Made by a program: the position numbers and the translations under genes. DNA of 64,000 nt from Strobilurus pachycystidiatus (taxonomy: Eukaryota > Basidiomycota > Agaricomycetes > Agaricales > Physalacriaceae), in contig JAHLMK010000004.1 of the NCBI GenBank assembly GCA_019915135.1, forward strand, positions 2,604,001 through 2,668,000. Direction: 5' to 3'. The first letter of the stretch is position 1; each line of letters starts with the position of its first letter. The notes beneath the pieces were generated by a model, which searched no databases, was not told the origin of the DNA, and saw nothing but the letters and a program-made list of their open reading frames with translations. Of this stretch, positions 1 to 11,038 are shown piece after piece.

Positions 1-1000
1 AATGCCAAGCGTTCTGGAAGCAGGCCTGAGTTGATGTAGCCTGTGAAGAAGCTCTTAACCTACGATCTCGCAGTCCGAGGTTTCCTAGCCCCGCGTTCTT
101 GACTTCCTGACTTGCCAAAAAGCCATAGGCTGAGGCCAACAGTCAATGATAGATTTAGGGACGGTGTAGGAAACGTACCAGAGACACGATAGTTCATAGA
201 GACGTATATGATCGGTTGTCCAAGTTTTGAAGAGCGCGTTACAATGTTTGTACCATCATACCTTAGATTGATTGCAGGGTCAGAGCAGGAACATGCTAAT
301 TACCTCAGTGATTGACTTACATTTCCGTGCCGCCAATTTCAAAACCGCCTAAGAGACGAGAGATTGCTTGAGAATGGGAAGTAGGCGCGAGTCTGAATTG
401 AAAGTACCTCCAAATATCCACTTCCGTGGAGGAATTGCGTGAGATCCTTTTATCCCAGAGTGGTGAGTGGTACACGTACAGCAACAACGGGAAGTTTGGA
501 AGTAGTCGTGGCGTTGGCGGGCTTGATCACATTGATCGTCAAGCCTTGGCTGTGATAAGATTCAAACGAGATCAGAAAAGTAGAAGCACCCACAGTCCTC
601 AGATGACGGAAGGATCACGTTGTAGATGGAGCTGAGCACATCGTCCACGGCTTCCTGAGCAAGACCAGTGAGGATTGGAAGTCTGATGGCCTGCTGCGGA
701 CACGACGGCCCGTAATCGGACGCGTCTATTGTCCCACTGTACGCATCCACGGCTACCGGAAGCTGAAACCGAAGATTGCCAATTCTATAGCGTCTTCAGC
801 GTAATCGGACTTTTGGACTGCAGAGATGGGACGCACGGCGGGTTTCCGTATGGTATACCCAGAAACTTGGAGACGGTGCCGGAGGTGGTTCCGACCACGG
901 TAGCCTTATCCAAGGTCACTGAAGGCCCTGCGCGCCCATAAATAGACGCCGCAGAAGCAAGTCCTGCCTGTGCGACGGCAAGAATGAACTGGAGGAGCAT
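1..1000 (-). CDS. Secreted type-B carboxylesterase/lipase, 5' part (runs off left edge)
   Basis: Enzyme of the alpha/beta-hydrolase carboxylesterase type B family, expected to hydrolyse ester bonds outside the cell. The ATG at 1000-998 opens a signal peptide (MLLQFILAVAQAGLASAAS). Exons read by eye: 1000-837, 784-590, 549-480, 420-408, 349-321, 262-179, 129-64 and 13-1, all with GT..AG introns of about 45-60 nt. The joined protein shows family hallmarks in order: FLGIPYGNPPIGNLRF, YGPSCPQQ, SEDC followed by LTINV, the oxyanion-hole segment WIFGGGFEIGGT, MNYRVS and GNLGLRDQRLA. The serine nucleophile region and catalytic His lie beyond the window, so activity cannot be judged. One oddity is that SEDC is followed by a short GQG insert at a splice junction, which may mean my third acceptor is slightly off. 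Substrate is unknown. The family call is firm. Confidence 0.88.
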
Positions 1001-1066
1001 ATCGACAGCACTGGCAGACGCGACAAGTGGATAGACTCACCACCTACGGAATAGCTTATAGCCGAG

Positions 1067-1075
1067 TATTTTATA
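1067..1075 (-). promoter_or_regulatory. TATA box of the carboxylesterase gene
   Basis: TATAAAATA on the minus strand about 70 nt upstream of the ATG at 1000. The sequence is seen; its role is inferred from position. Confidence 0.5.
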
Positions 1076-1970
1076 GCTCTTGGACCTTAGAACAGAGTAA
1101 AGCTGCGAATCTGGAAGATCCTTAGTGTTGTCACGAGAGTTCATCACGGGTATCACGGGTCGGGCAGATGCATGCTTGGAAACTGTCATAAGCTCGCTGG
1201 TAGTCTTGCGGTGGTTAGAGAACACTGCCCTTTTCCTCGACGCCAACAACCACCCCACATTCCCCCGCATGTGGGGTTGATCCGCGTGTATGATTTGCAA
1301 TTGTCAACGGGGCCGACGACTTCGAAAGCATCTGGAATAGTGGCCCGAGAAGCATCAAGCTGCGTCGGTTGTAGCGTGCACCTTTATGATTATCACGGAC
1401 ACCGACGCCGGTCTACGAAGTAGCCGTGCAGCACCACGACGCATGTTCATCCTGTGTTCATCCCTGCAGACGTACATAGATGACCTCGCCGTCCCGGAGC
1501 AGGTCCGGATCCCTGAAGTAGCCATGTTGCGAGCATCGTGGTCGAAGAGGGTCGAAGGTGTCTAATTATGTGGCTGCGTTCCTAGCTGCATGTCAGCTAT
1601 GGAGACCCAATTGATTCGAAACCACGGACTGACCGTAGTAGGACAGCCCACCTCATAAGTACCGTAAACGTAGTCCAAATGATTAACGTTATGCTCCTTG
1701 ACTGCGCGGGTGTTCCAACGGTTGCAATTCATTGGCCACAAGGGAAGTTTCAGTCCAGACTGCGAGAGCCTGTATCCGACAAATGCAATCCTCATGAGAG
1801 CGGAGTGAAGTGGCATCATCATTCTGATTGGAAGTAGATCTGGCCGGACGGTGCGTTAGATTGAACTGCTCGCATCAACAATCACGTCCCTTGGTCGTAA
1901 GTATACAATGTCCTTGATTGAAAGTACAATACCGTCCGCGTTTTATTTTACAATAGAACAGAAATGTCAT
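1076..1970. other. Intergenic, between esterase promoter and trehalase 3' end
   Basis: About 0.9 kb. Short open frames on both strands carry no recognisable motif and no consistent splice structure. I see nothing supportable here. Confidence 0.5.
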
Positions 1971-4871
1971 CTACACGTTCGAAAGCGCCCAAAGAGTCAT
2001 GACTGCCACGATGATCGAAGCTGAGGCCGGCGCACGAATATCGAGAGATGAGTCTGTGTCGGTCTGAGCATTTTGGGTAGTTTGCCCCTCCAAGAGAGGA
2101 CACGCTGGGGCAACTAGCTTGTCGCCGAAGGCGCTCGCCATCCAAAGGACAACACCGTTCGTCCACCCAAATCCAGCCTGAACAACGATCAACGAACAGC
2201 GACCGGCAACGGCATGGAACCCTTACCTGTACCGTGTACTCGCCACCGCGTCCCGCAGAGTCAACGTCCGTGACTGAGAATTTTTCGAACATCTGGCCGC
2301 ATGGTCAAGATCGAGATCGCAAGCGATGTAAGACCACTTACATTTCCCGTGTTGTTCACACTGCTTGTTAGATTGAGAACGGAGTCAGGAAGCCGTGGGA
2401 GAAGGTTGTCAATAGACCCTCCTGTGGCATGCCTGGTCTGCTGTCAGTATGCGCATGGAGGTCGAGTTGTAGACTCACCAACTACACAAAGCACTAGTGA
2501 AGTATCGGTTCGCCATTTCTCGAATCAAAGTGTCCGCCCAGCCTTCGCCGTCGGTCGCATTCCCGCCGTTGGCGACGGTCCCATTCAGAGTATTGATATC
2601 TGCTCCTGGCCCTGTACTTGTGGCATTGGTTTCCAATGTGAGAGTCTGAGGAGGAAGCTGAGCCTCGGTGATGCCGAGTTGGGTATCGGGTATGAGATCG
2701 AATGTGGATTGATTTGAGGCCGGCAGAATCAACGTCGTATTCGTGAGGTTGCTTGGTAGAGACTGCAGAGCCTTGAGTACAATGTACTGATGAGGCGGCC
2801 AAGCGTTCGGGTAGTCCCTGCCGTCAACATGAGTAACAAACAGACGCCGCGAAACATTCGACAAACCATTGTAAGCCAGTTTCCAAGAACGTTGTAGGGA
2901 ACGTCCCGTTGTAGCGATTCATCACCATGTTGACCGATGAAAACGCCTTGAAAGCGTTTTCGGGACTTTCGAGTACTTCGTCTGGCACGATGCCAGACCA
3001 AAATGGATAGAATGCGGCAACCGAAAACACTGGTGACTGTTGGCCCGTGGCAAGGTTGAAGTCGTAAAAGGCCATCTAGAGGGTCCGATTTGAGCATACG
3101 ACCAACTCAATCAGGCCAAACACACTTTCGTTGAGTTCCACATGAGGTCAAGAATTGCCGACCGAATTGACGTAGCCGCACTTCTATGACGAGTAGCAGC
3201 TGAATCGTTCGAGGCCCCGTACAGTTGCGCCACTAGCAAATGGTTCTTGTCTGTCGACGATATTAGACCCGGAGGCTACGTCCAGGGGTCAAAGATAACC
3301 CACAGAGGATACTGTTTAAATCAACCGGGACAGTGTTGCGGACATTCAGTTGTGTGAGATCGGCGGTTCCGTTATAGTTGGGAAGCCATCTTGCAGTGTA
3401 ATCCCAGCCTTCGTGATGATCAGAAGAAAGTCCGCAGGAGAGTATGGTTGAGACGCGTACCGGTCTCTGCACCGCTAGCTAATTCAGCGTATAGAGCGGA
3501 ACGTTGACTTTCGTTCAGAGCAGGCGAAAGGTCAGGATTATTCGCAGTTTCGTAGTCTGCGTGGTGTTGGTCAGGACATCAGAGCTGAGTAGCAAGCCAG
3601 GCAAAGCTACCTGTCAAATATGACTCGGGCCTTGGCGCGCTGTTATTGACAGCGTAGTGCGCAAGTGCGTAGACTTGATTCGTGACGGGGCTTGTGACGT
3701 TGATAGTGCGGTTCTCTGTCCACCACGCAAACTCTTTCTGATAGCCGGTGAGCGCGAGTACGGCGAGAGAATAGGCTGGCTCACTTCAACCAACGGTAGT
3801 GCTCGGTCCAAGATACTTTCGTCTCCGGAAACTGTGACGTAACGAGCGAGCATCTAGGAGCACAAGTTAGGCAAAGGCCAGAGGCGCAGACAGAGACTTG
3901 CCTGCGTAAAGAGCGGAGGCTGGGATCGATTGAGATCTGTAAGAGATCAGCGCTTAACGTACTAACCGAGCTGATTGTAAGCCGTACAGTATATCCTGCC
4001 ACCGTTAGGTATGAAACCAAAACGCTCTAGCTCGTCCATGAAGTTTTGCAGCGTAGAGTTTGCGACATCGTAGAGCTGAGATTCCAGAAGGCCCTCGACG
4101 ATCCAAAAACTATCCCAGTAGTACTGTTCCCTGAAACGACCGCCTTTGACTGGGCGTCAGACTTGGTGCGCACAACATCAAACCTCACACTAACCTGGTA
4201 CGACGAAAGTGTGATTTAGCGGTATCAAGGAACTCTCGCACTTGACACCGTTGCATAACGTGGAGGAGTTCGTCGTCCGAATGAGCTGAGTCCAGTAGCC
4301 ATTGACCGTTTGCGTCCAGGCGTGCAACAGTGGATCGGAAACATTGCTTAAGAACGGTGGAGTCGCGTTGAAGTTACTCAACACCAAGGCTTCCAATTCG
4401 AGCCCCTCGCCAGCAAAGTCGGTGTCCACGAAATCGGTCACATTGCCTTCCGTTAAAGTAGTGTTCCCTGGCAAGGCGTTGAAGTCCGCTAGCACATCGG
4501 AAGGCGGTTTGGTTGTTGGCTGTTTTGCCTCTTGAGACCGTCTCAGAGCAAAAGATGCATGTCACGGCTCACCTTGTCGACGAAAGTCTTCGGATCCGAG
4601 TATAGAACTGCAACATTGACGGTTTGTAGCAGCTGATAGAACGGATCAGGTAAATTCTCTCGAAGAACAGCAACAGATCACGAACCGTTCCCGCACAGAA
4701 GATATCAGATGGGCACCACGCTTGCGTGGGAGGGACTGGGACCTGGGAAGGCAAGGTGGAGTCAAGTGACGCAGTTGGGCTGGCTACAGCGGTTGAAACC
4801 GAGACAGTCGACACCGAGCTCGACTGTCCCTGCGCCTGGAGAAGGAGTGAGAGGACGACTAAGGAGATCAT
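1971..4871 (-). CDS. Secreted/cell-wall acid trehalase, GH37
   Basis: Hydrolyses extracellular trehalose to two glucoses. The ATG at 4871 starts a signal peptide (MISLVVLSLLLQAQGQ). I read 15 exons giving roughly 680 residues. GH37 signature 1 is present as PGGRFREQYYWDSFWIVEGLL (4,010-4,190 region) and signature 2 as LQWDYPNAWPPHQ, split by an intron at about 2,870. The general-acid Asp sits in GWDYTARW (about 3,395) and the base Glu in GRGGEYTVQAGFGWTNG (about 2,190-2,250), by analogy with E. coli Tre37A. Many N-glycosylation sequons fit secretion. After the catalytic domain comes a hydrophobic end (ASASIIVAVMTLWALSNV), which suggests a GPI-anchor signal or membrane tether. One intron near 3,880 appears to use a GC donor (CAG|gcaagt). 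All key residues are present, so the gene looks functional. Confidence 0.93.
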
Positions 4872-4931
4872 CGACGCTCAAGCTGGTTTGGGGCGTTGGT
4901 GGATCAAAGGGAGCGAGCCAAGAAAGTTGCG

Positions 4932-4939
4932 CTTTATAT
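4932..4939 (-). promoter_or_regulatory. TATA box of the trehalase gene
   Basis: GATATAAAG on the minus strand, about 60 nt upstream of the trehalase ATG. Role inferred from spacing. Confidence 0.5.
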
Positions 4940-5546
4940 CCCTCATACGTACAGCTAATTGGCGCGATCAGAGCGTGTCATGGCCAGCTGACCATCCCCG
5001 GAGCTCGAATGGTAAGATATCCCCGCGCTCAAGCCATCACATGGTCGTATCGCATCATGACGCGGTGTGAGTCCAGTCATTTGGGGCACCGTAACTTGGA
5101 GTCTCGGGAGCCCGACGCCCGACGCAGCGGCTGAAGCGACGAAAACAGATGTCCTTTGGTGTCAACAAGGTGCAGCAAGCCCCACGTCAGCTACAAGACC
5201 TTTGGAGTGTGAGTTTGATGAACAGAAGGCGCTTAATGGACGTACCTGTACCCTGCTACCGAGAAACCTGCCACTAGTCGGAAAGAGCTGAGACAGCTAA
5301 TAAGCGCTAAGGGCGTAGTGTGTACAAGAAAACAAGTGATGGTTGGTAAGTAGCAAGTGAATCAAACGATTGAAGAAATTACGAGGATTTCGGGTATTTC
5401 CGTGATGGCCCTTTTACGATCGGCTTTCTCATTCCCCACGTTATTGTTCTCGTTGTGCCCTTCTTGGCCCTTCTCTTGTTTTGCGCGTACTTATACTGGG
5501 GACACCGCCATGCCTTGCTCCGCCACAATAGCCCCCAACTACGATC

Positions 5547-6452
5547 ATGTCACTCCCACTCTGGGGCGAATACATGACCATCCAGCTGGATCCCTACGAG
5601 AGCCTGTCGCAAATTCTGGAGCACGATGAAGTTCAAGAAGCGTGCAGAGAATGCAGCCAAAGAAATATGTTGCTTGTTTTATGCGGGTGCGTGATTGGGG
5701 TGAATGCGGTTGACATATCTGTTTGACACTATTCCATACTCTTCGTGGCGCAGCGCATCACTTTTGCCATACCCGGCTGTCTTCTGCCCATCCAAATTGC
5801 CTTCGTATCTCACGGCCTTCCAAGGCCTCCTCCGAACCAGTCTTTTCATCTTCCTGAAATGTCTCTTCCCATCTTGCCCAACACATCACATCCTCGCAAT
5901 CATACGCCTCTTGCATGCAGTCCCCCACTCCCTGGCCAGACTGCTTCCATCCGACATTCGCAATCACTACCGTCCGTGTTACATAAGTGTCTGGAACTAG
6001 ATGGGCGCAAGGATGGAAAGTTCGCCATATCTGGAGACGATACTTGTCAAATTGTATTCCCAAACACGGACGATGCTGCCTGGCGCAAAAAGATGATTGG
6101 CACGGAGGCGACTGGTGGGACGGACTTTGAGGAGCCAGACCCTTTTGCGGAGGATCCCAACTTCATTAATGCGCCAGCGAGCGTGAAAGAACCTGCTGTC
6201 ACGGAGAGTATGCCTGTGATAGAGTTTGGTGTCCCTCCTTTCGTGGGCCGGCCAGCGATTGTGGAGGGGCAAATCCTTGCGGAGAGCATGTCATTGCCAG
6301 TGGAAGAGGCTAGCGCGACGTACGAACCGAACGGCCGGCTACCTAGTCGGTCTGACCACTGTTGGTCCGCTACATCCGTCTCTTCATTGAGATCCAACCC
6401 TTTGGAGCACTATGCGCAGGACAACATATCCATGTTCCGATGTTCCGTATGA
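5547..6452 (+). CDS. Hypothetical protein, two-exon model uncertain
   Basis: Not recognised. An open frame from ATG 5547 (MSLPLWGEYMTIQLDPYESL...) can be joined, with a donor near 5,693 and the acceptor just before 5,754, to the long frame ending at 6452. The second part has an acidic, Pro-rich tail that looks protein-like (for example FEEPDPFAEDPNFINAP), but the opposite strand is also open. Just upstream, at about 5,410-5,500, another frame encodes a strongly hydrophobic helix followed by YWGHRH, as in the small membrane proteins elsewhere in this window. It may be a first exon that I could not join in frame. The stop lies only 13 bp before the inverted-repeat element. Treat the structure as tentative. 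Confidence 0.3.
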
Positions 6453-6465
6453 AAGGAGACCGACA

Positions 6466-7942
6466 AAACTTAAGATTCTTCGGTGATCACCGGGATAAGT
6501 TAAGTTGGCGACTTATCTTATGATTGTGGGTACAATTCCGAGCTCTAGAGCAAGAGCAAACTTAAGTTCCGACTCGAGTACTGACTTGAGTTTTGACTCA
6601 AATCCCCCCGTGAGTTCTGGGATGGCAACCGTAGTTTGAGAAAATTTATATAACGAGTAGTATATACTCTTAGACTACTAGCGGCATCCCAGAGATGATG
6701 AGCAATGAGATGACGGATAAACAAGATGTGAATTCTCCTTGACGGGCACGATCTCTGATTCGAAGCGATTATCAGAGAGCGGCCATAATTTGGCTACTAA
6801 CAACACCTATGAACGGGAAGGTGCGTGAATTCTCAATTGAGACAGTCATTGGACAGATGCTACTCACAATTGTCAATGAGGTGTAAGGCGTGTGCAAGCG
6901 GCGTCGACCGTGAGTCAGAGGAGGGAATGAGAAAGTCAGTGACTCGGTGGTGATGGCGAAAGAACAAAGGGCGGAGTTTGAAGATGCCAAGTCGCGGCCG
7001 CGTGCCTGTCCCGTGCCGATGCACTTTGCACATCAACTCGGCCTGAACACGGTGCCGTGGTTGCCAGATGACTAAGCATTTGCTCTTTTCTTCTGACGAC
7101 GACACCACGGCAAGTTGACGACAAGGCAGATGTCCCCGCCAACGACGAAATGGAAGACGACCTTGCCGGCAACGACAGCCATGAACAGCAACGACGCTGA
7201 ACGCCAACAACCTCGAATCCGCCAGTTTGTCCGACGGCGTCGCGTTGTTCGCAGGAGTACCGTAGTACGGGCATTTGCCTCCCAGCACCACGATGATAAC
7301 GACACTAATGACAGCGACAGCGGAGGAATGAATGCCATTGAAAACGATATACGACGTCGCGTCGCCCATTTCACGGCTTCTGTCTTCGTTCTGAGCCCGG
7401 CAGGGAGTCTACCTTGATACGGTGAGAGTCTTCCTTCTACTACATGTCATTTTTTTTTCCGTCGCGCTGGCTCTCCTGCCAAATCCTCTTCTCTGTCTTT
7501 GCTGATCACACATCTGCAGTGTTGCTTCGATGAGTACTGTGTCTCCGACTGTTTCATCCCTGTGCTCAAGCCGACTCTAACTAGATTTCGTCCCAGTGAA
7601 CGGTCTGCACCAGCGATTCAACTCGGCTCAAACGTCGGATCGGGAACTCAATTTAAGTCCGGGTTCAGTCGCACTTGAGTTCGAAACTCAAGTCAGGACT
7701 CGCCTCAAGTTTGGGTACAGTAGCTTAAGTAAAACTTAAGACTGCATTTCGTGGTCAATATGAGTCGGACTTGAGATCATCTTGAGTAGCATGCAAATGT
7801 AATATACTGTGTAGTAGCCACTAATAGTGTACATGCAATGCATATACTCAATATCCCAAATGACCTGAATTTGAGAGGCTGCGCGCAAACATAAGATGAG
7901 CGACTCGTCTTATCCCGGTGATCACCGACAAATCTTAAGTTT
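6466..7942. mobile_element. 1.48-kb terminal-inverted-repeat element, probably non-autonomous
   Basis: The ends 6466-6499 and 7909-7942 are inverted copies of a 34-bp sequence, beginning AAACTTAAGATT and containing the palindrome CGGTGATCACCG, with two mismatches. A second block (ATCTTATG) recurs just inside both ends. Subterminal zones (6,555-6,605 and 7,645-7,785) are full of ACTTGAG/CTCAAGT and CTTAAGT motifs in both orientations, as transposase-binding arrays often are. The inside carries several 70-170-codon frames (for example 6,860-7,369 minus) with no transposase motif. No clear direct target duplication flanks the ends. If the target were TTAA, the element proper would be 6474-7934. 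Family is unknown. Confidence 0.72.
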
Positions 7943-8785
7943 AGTCTGTCATCTTTTTGGTTCCGTGGCCGGTCTCTCGTCCTTGCCCAATCTTCCCCTC
8001 CTGTCGTCTGAGTGGTCGTCTGAGCTCGAACAGCTGCTCGCACCATCTGTGTACGCAGAGTCTGTTACCTCCGAGGACGATGTCGCACATACGTACGGCT
8101 ATACTCCTGTCGTCGACTTTTCCATCGATATCGAGACTCTTCCCGCCAACGAGATCGGTAATCCATTTGACTTTTTTGGGGAACTGGCGGCGCTAGAAAA
8201 GTAAGTACTTGTGCAGTCTATTCTCTCGTCGGCGGTTGATTTCGTGCCTCAGGATTCGAGAAGATCACCAAGCGCGAGTGCAGGCCAAGATTAGAGATGT
8301 AGAGAGGATGAATGCGGATCTAGATACGAAGTTGGAAGATCATCGCCGGGAAACCTCCTCTCAGGAGGAAGCTCATCCCGTGTCGAAGCTGGATGGTGCG
8401 TACCCGTTCTTACTCTCGAGAAGTGACAGGCTCGTAACGGACATTTCATCAGACGTGGACCCAGGAGAAGAGGTTGTCAACGCAGTATCATCATTGCTGC
8501 CTGCAACAGATCTTGATACTTCGGAGACAGACACGGTTACGTCGCCAACCCCAGAAAGTCTCGAGACCGGTACATCCAGTCCGTCTTCGTCTAGTCCGCC
8601 GCTAGGCTACCAATCAAATGTATGTTTATGATATCTTCGCACCATCCCTTGAGCTGACTGCCTCTGTAGATGTTAGCGCCGAGAAACGGAAATCAAACGC
8701 AGTACATATTGTGAGGGCAGTCCGCAAGATTGGGCGTAGATGCATTCAGCTTTCTGTATCAGTCTGGGCGCGACTTTCGGCCTGA
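7896..8785 (+). CDS. Hypothetical coiled-coil protein, intact member of a local gene pair
   Basis: Family not recognised. Exons: 7896-8203 (ending ...FFGELAALE), then KIREDHQARVQAKIRDVERMNADLDTKLE (a charged coiled-coil), a Ser/Thr/Pro-rich stretch with a probable further intron at about 8,396-8,450, and a last exon at about 8,671-8,785 encoding a basic tail (KRKSNAVHIVRAVRKIGRRC...VWARLSA). The start is odd. The only in-frame ATG (7896) lies inside the terminal region of the upstream inverted-repeat element, so the first ~16 codons come from that element. Either the element supplied a new start or the true first exon was displaced. A diverged copy is at 11,039-11,859. Conservation of the coding part between copies supports a real protein. 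Confidence 0.55.
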
Positions 8786-9175
8786 TCGAGTCATCATGTT
8801 TTCAATAGTTATCATATAGCTCTTAATGGACAAGATCTTTGGGAAGAACGGCGTGCACTATGAAAGGGGCTGCTTTTCCGCTACAAGATCTGAGTCGTCA
8901 AACAGGTTGAACGTTTATTACCGGGGACAATACTTACGGGAAGTACCTTCCTCACTTGCGTAGAGAATGATAAACAAGACATACATCACAGGTCGGGGGC
9001 CGTCTATGTCGATCTCTATGTGGTTGAGGTCCTAATTCAGTGTTGATGGTTGTATGATTCACTGGCGCGTTGCAATGGTGTCAACCCTTTGGGTCCTGGT
9101 CCCTTTCTATCATCGGCGCAGAAAGAACAGTTCTTGGATTCAAGGATCAATATGTCCACAGTAGTCTACTACATT
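8786..9175. other. Intergenic
   Basis: About 390 bp between converging genes. The first ~80 bp still resembles the stretch after the second gene copy (11,860-11,930). Otherwise I see nothing. Confidence 0.5.
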
Positions 9176-10894
9176 TCAACAATTTGTAGACCACCTATAC
9201 CCGTCACAGTAAAAGTGCATCCCACGTTGAGTACTAGGTAGATCCTTTGTCTGCGATCCAAACTCAAGCTGCCACACTCTGCCGCTGTCGACATCGTCAA
9301 CATCAACTTTGAAGTATATAGACAGTCCTTTTTTTTGAAGCTCTACGAGCCCCGATCTGTCGGTCAGTATGAGATCGGCTGGACGCCTCGAAACTGGTGG
9401 TCCACTCCTCGGTACTGCAGATCGATCCCGACCATGTACCGATAGCTCAAATACCTTCAGTCCCATGTCCCACCGTCGCTGGAGCGATGCGACACCCATA
9501 CCCCGAAGTTCGAAGAATTCCGATACAAACTTCGTCTGGCGCGCAATGATGACGAGCTTGATCGTATGTAGGACGGGAAGGAAATCGGCCTCTTCCAGCG
9601 AGGCTATGATCGACACGACTTCATAGTCGCAGGTCGTCCCGCAATCCATATCGACCGGATCTCCGGACATGAAGCACAGAATCTCCAGCTGACGAGTCTC
9701 TCTCAGAGCCGCGAAGAGCTGAAACTCGTCTTCATCCGACGGCCCCGTAGTTCTGGAGCAATAGATTGCTCGTAGACAACGGTGACACTGGGACCGGTCA
9801 AGTAAATCCATAAGCGAGAGGAAGACATGCTCGCCAACGACGTTGTGTTCGTGAACCATCACCTCTTCCAACTGCGGAAGGACGAGCATGTCGAGAAAGT
9901 AGGGCACCGTCACTCTCAGGGACGTGATGCTATGATTGACGAGTAGCGTTGACGGGCTGATGTCCTCGTGCACATACGTCCACAGCTCCTCGATTGAGAG
10001 CTTCTGGAGACCGACGGCTTGGGAGATCGCAGTGGTTGTTTCGCGCAAGTTATCGCCAGTCAGTGAGCAGGCGTTGAACGTGAGGGTGTGGATGTTATCC
10101 CACGGTACGTCGATTGACATGCCATCAATTGACAGAATCAAAGTATGAAGCATTGGTGCGTGTTCAAAGCAGTCTATCCGACCCGAGTGTGATAATCCTA
10201 CAGTGAGTCGAAGCTTTTCGAGGATATGTAGCTCTTTGGGAATGAGGATTGCGAGAATATCGGGATTGTTGACGGAGATTGACAGATTCTTCCAACGCTG
10301 AGCGTGTGATGAGAGAAGCTTCAGCATAGGTCTGAAGACGCCGTCCACGTCGACGACTTCGTCCAACTCCTGATCGAACTCGATATCAACCGTCAAAGGA
10401 TGATCGCGTGATCGCGTAAGGGCGAGGTTGAGATTATCATAATCCCATTGCACCACATCTTCACCACTGCAGCAAGAGAGCCTGATGTCCTTCCAGAACG
10501 ATGGATTGGATAGGACGACGGATCTCCATAGCTTGGAGACCGCTGTCAAGCAGCGATGAGAGTTGTTGGTCCCGCAAAACTCTTCGGGGTCGGCATAAAG
10601 AACAAAGATCTCGTTGAGAATCTCACGGGGGAGACAACGTATTGGAGATAGCGTTCTCTCGTAGAGGAGGCGCCTATCGACAAGGGCGGCGCGCCATCGT
10701 CGAAGATACTCGATGTGGGCATCAACGCCTGCAAGATCCGCATGTATCATGGGAAGGATGGTCGACTGAATGAGCAGACGCTGAGAGTCGCTGGGCTCGA
10801 CGTTGGTCGTCAAAAGGCCTTCGACATCGCGAATCGACTCCCAAAAGCCAGATCCTGTGCCTGTATATGTACTGGAAACGGGGCCCAGATCCAT
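9176..10894 (-). CDS. F-box / leucine-rich-type protein, single exon
   Basis: Predicted substrate-binding subunit of an SCF ubiquitin ligase, as in the very large Agaricomycete F-box family. It is a 572-residue frame from ATG 10894 (MDLGPVSSTYTGTG). The frame stays open upstream, but only through a GTG, and a possible splice acceptor (GCGCAG) sits right before the ATG, so a short upstream exon is possible. Residues ~70-135 read as the usual coiled lead plus F-box: SPIRCLPREILNEIFVLYADPE ... CLTAVSKLWRSVVLSNPSFWKDI. The rest has irregular leucine-rich repeats (PMLKLLSSHAQRWKNLSISV, ELHILEKLRLTVG) typical for these proteins. It sits between the two copies of the coiled-coil gene pair on the opposite strand. 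Target proteins are unknown. Confidence 0.82.
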   Translation of the reverse strand: MDLGPVSSTYTGTGSGFWESIRDVEGLLTTNVEPSDSQRLLIQSTILPMIHADLAGVDAHIEYLRRWRAALVDRRLLYERTLSPIRCLPREILNEIFVLYADPEEFCGTNNSHRCLTAVSKLWRSVVLSNPSFWKDIRLSCCSGEDVVQWDYDNLNLALTRSRDHPLTVDIEFDQELDEVVDVDGVFRPMLKLLSSHAQRWKNLSISVNNPDILAILIPKELHILEKLRLTVGLSHSGRIDCFEHAPMLHTLILSIDGMSIDVPWDNIHTLTFNACSLTGDNLRETTTAISQAVGLQKLSIEELWTYVHEDISPSTLLVNHSITSLRVTVPYFLDMLVLPQLEEVMVHEHNVVGEHVFLSLMDLLDRSQCHRCLRAIYCSRTTGPSDEDEFQLFAALRETRQLEILCFMSGDPVDMDCGTTCDYEVVSIIASLEEADFLPVLHTIKLVIIARQTKFVSEFFELRGMGVASLQRRWDMGLKVFELSVHGRDRSAVPRSGPPVSRRPADLILTDRSGLVELQKKGLSIYFKVDVDDVDSGRVWQLEFGSQTKDLPSTQRGMHFYCDGYRWSTNC

Positions 10895-11038
10895 GTCTGC
10901 GCAACGATCAAGATACAGCTTAAATTCGGCAGAAATACAAACCACGAGAGATAAGCGCGAAAGGTGCAGAAAAATACTTCACCAGGCGTCGGCAGCCCCA
11001 GATGATGGTAGACTACAAGTCAGTATCTTCAACTTTAC

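Noticed and set aside
2301..2717. 138-codon plus-strand frame
   Set aside because: It lies antisense to well-supported trehalase exons and has no motif.
6860..7369. 169-codon minus-strand frame inside the 1.48-kb element as a possible transposase
   Set aside because: Arg/Ser-rich low-complexity translation with no DDE or other transposase motif; overlapping frames are equally open on both strands.
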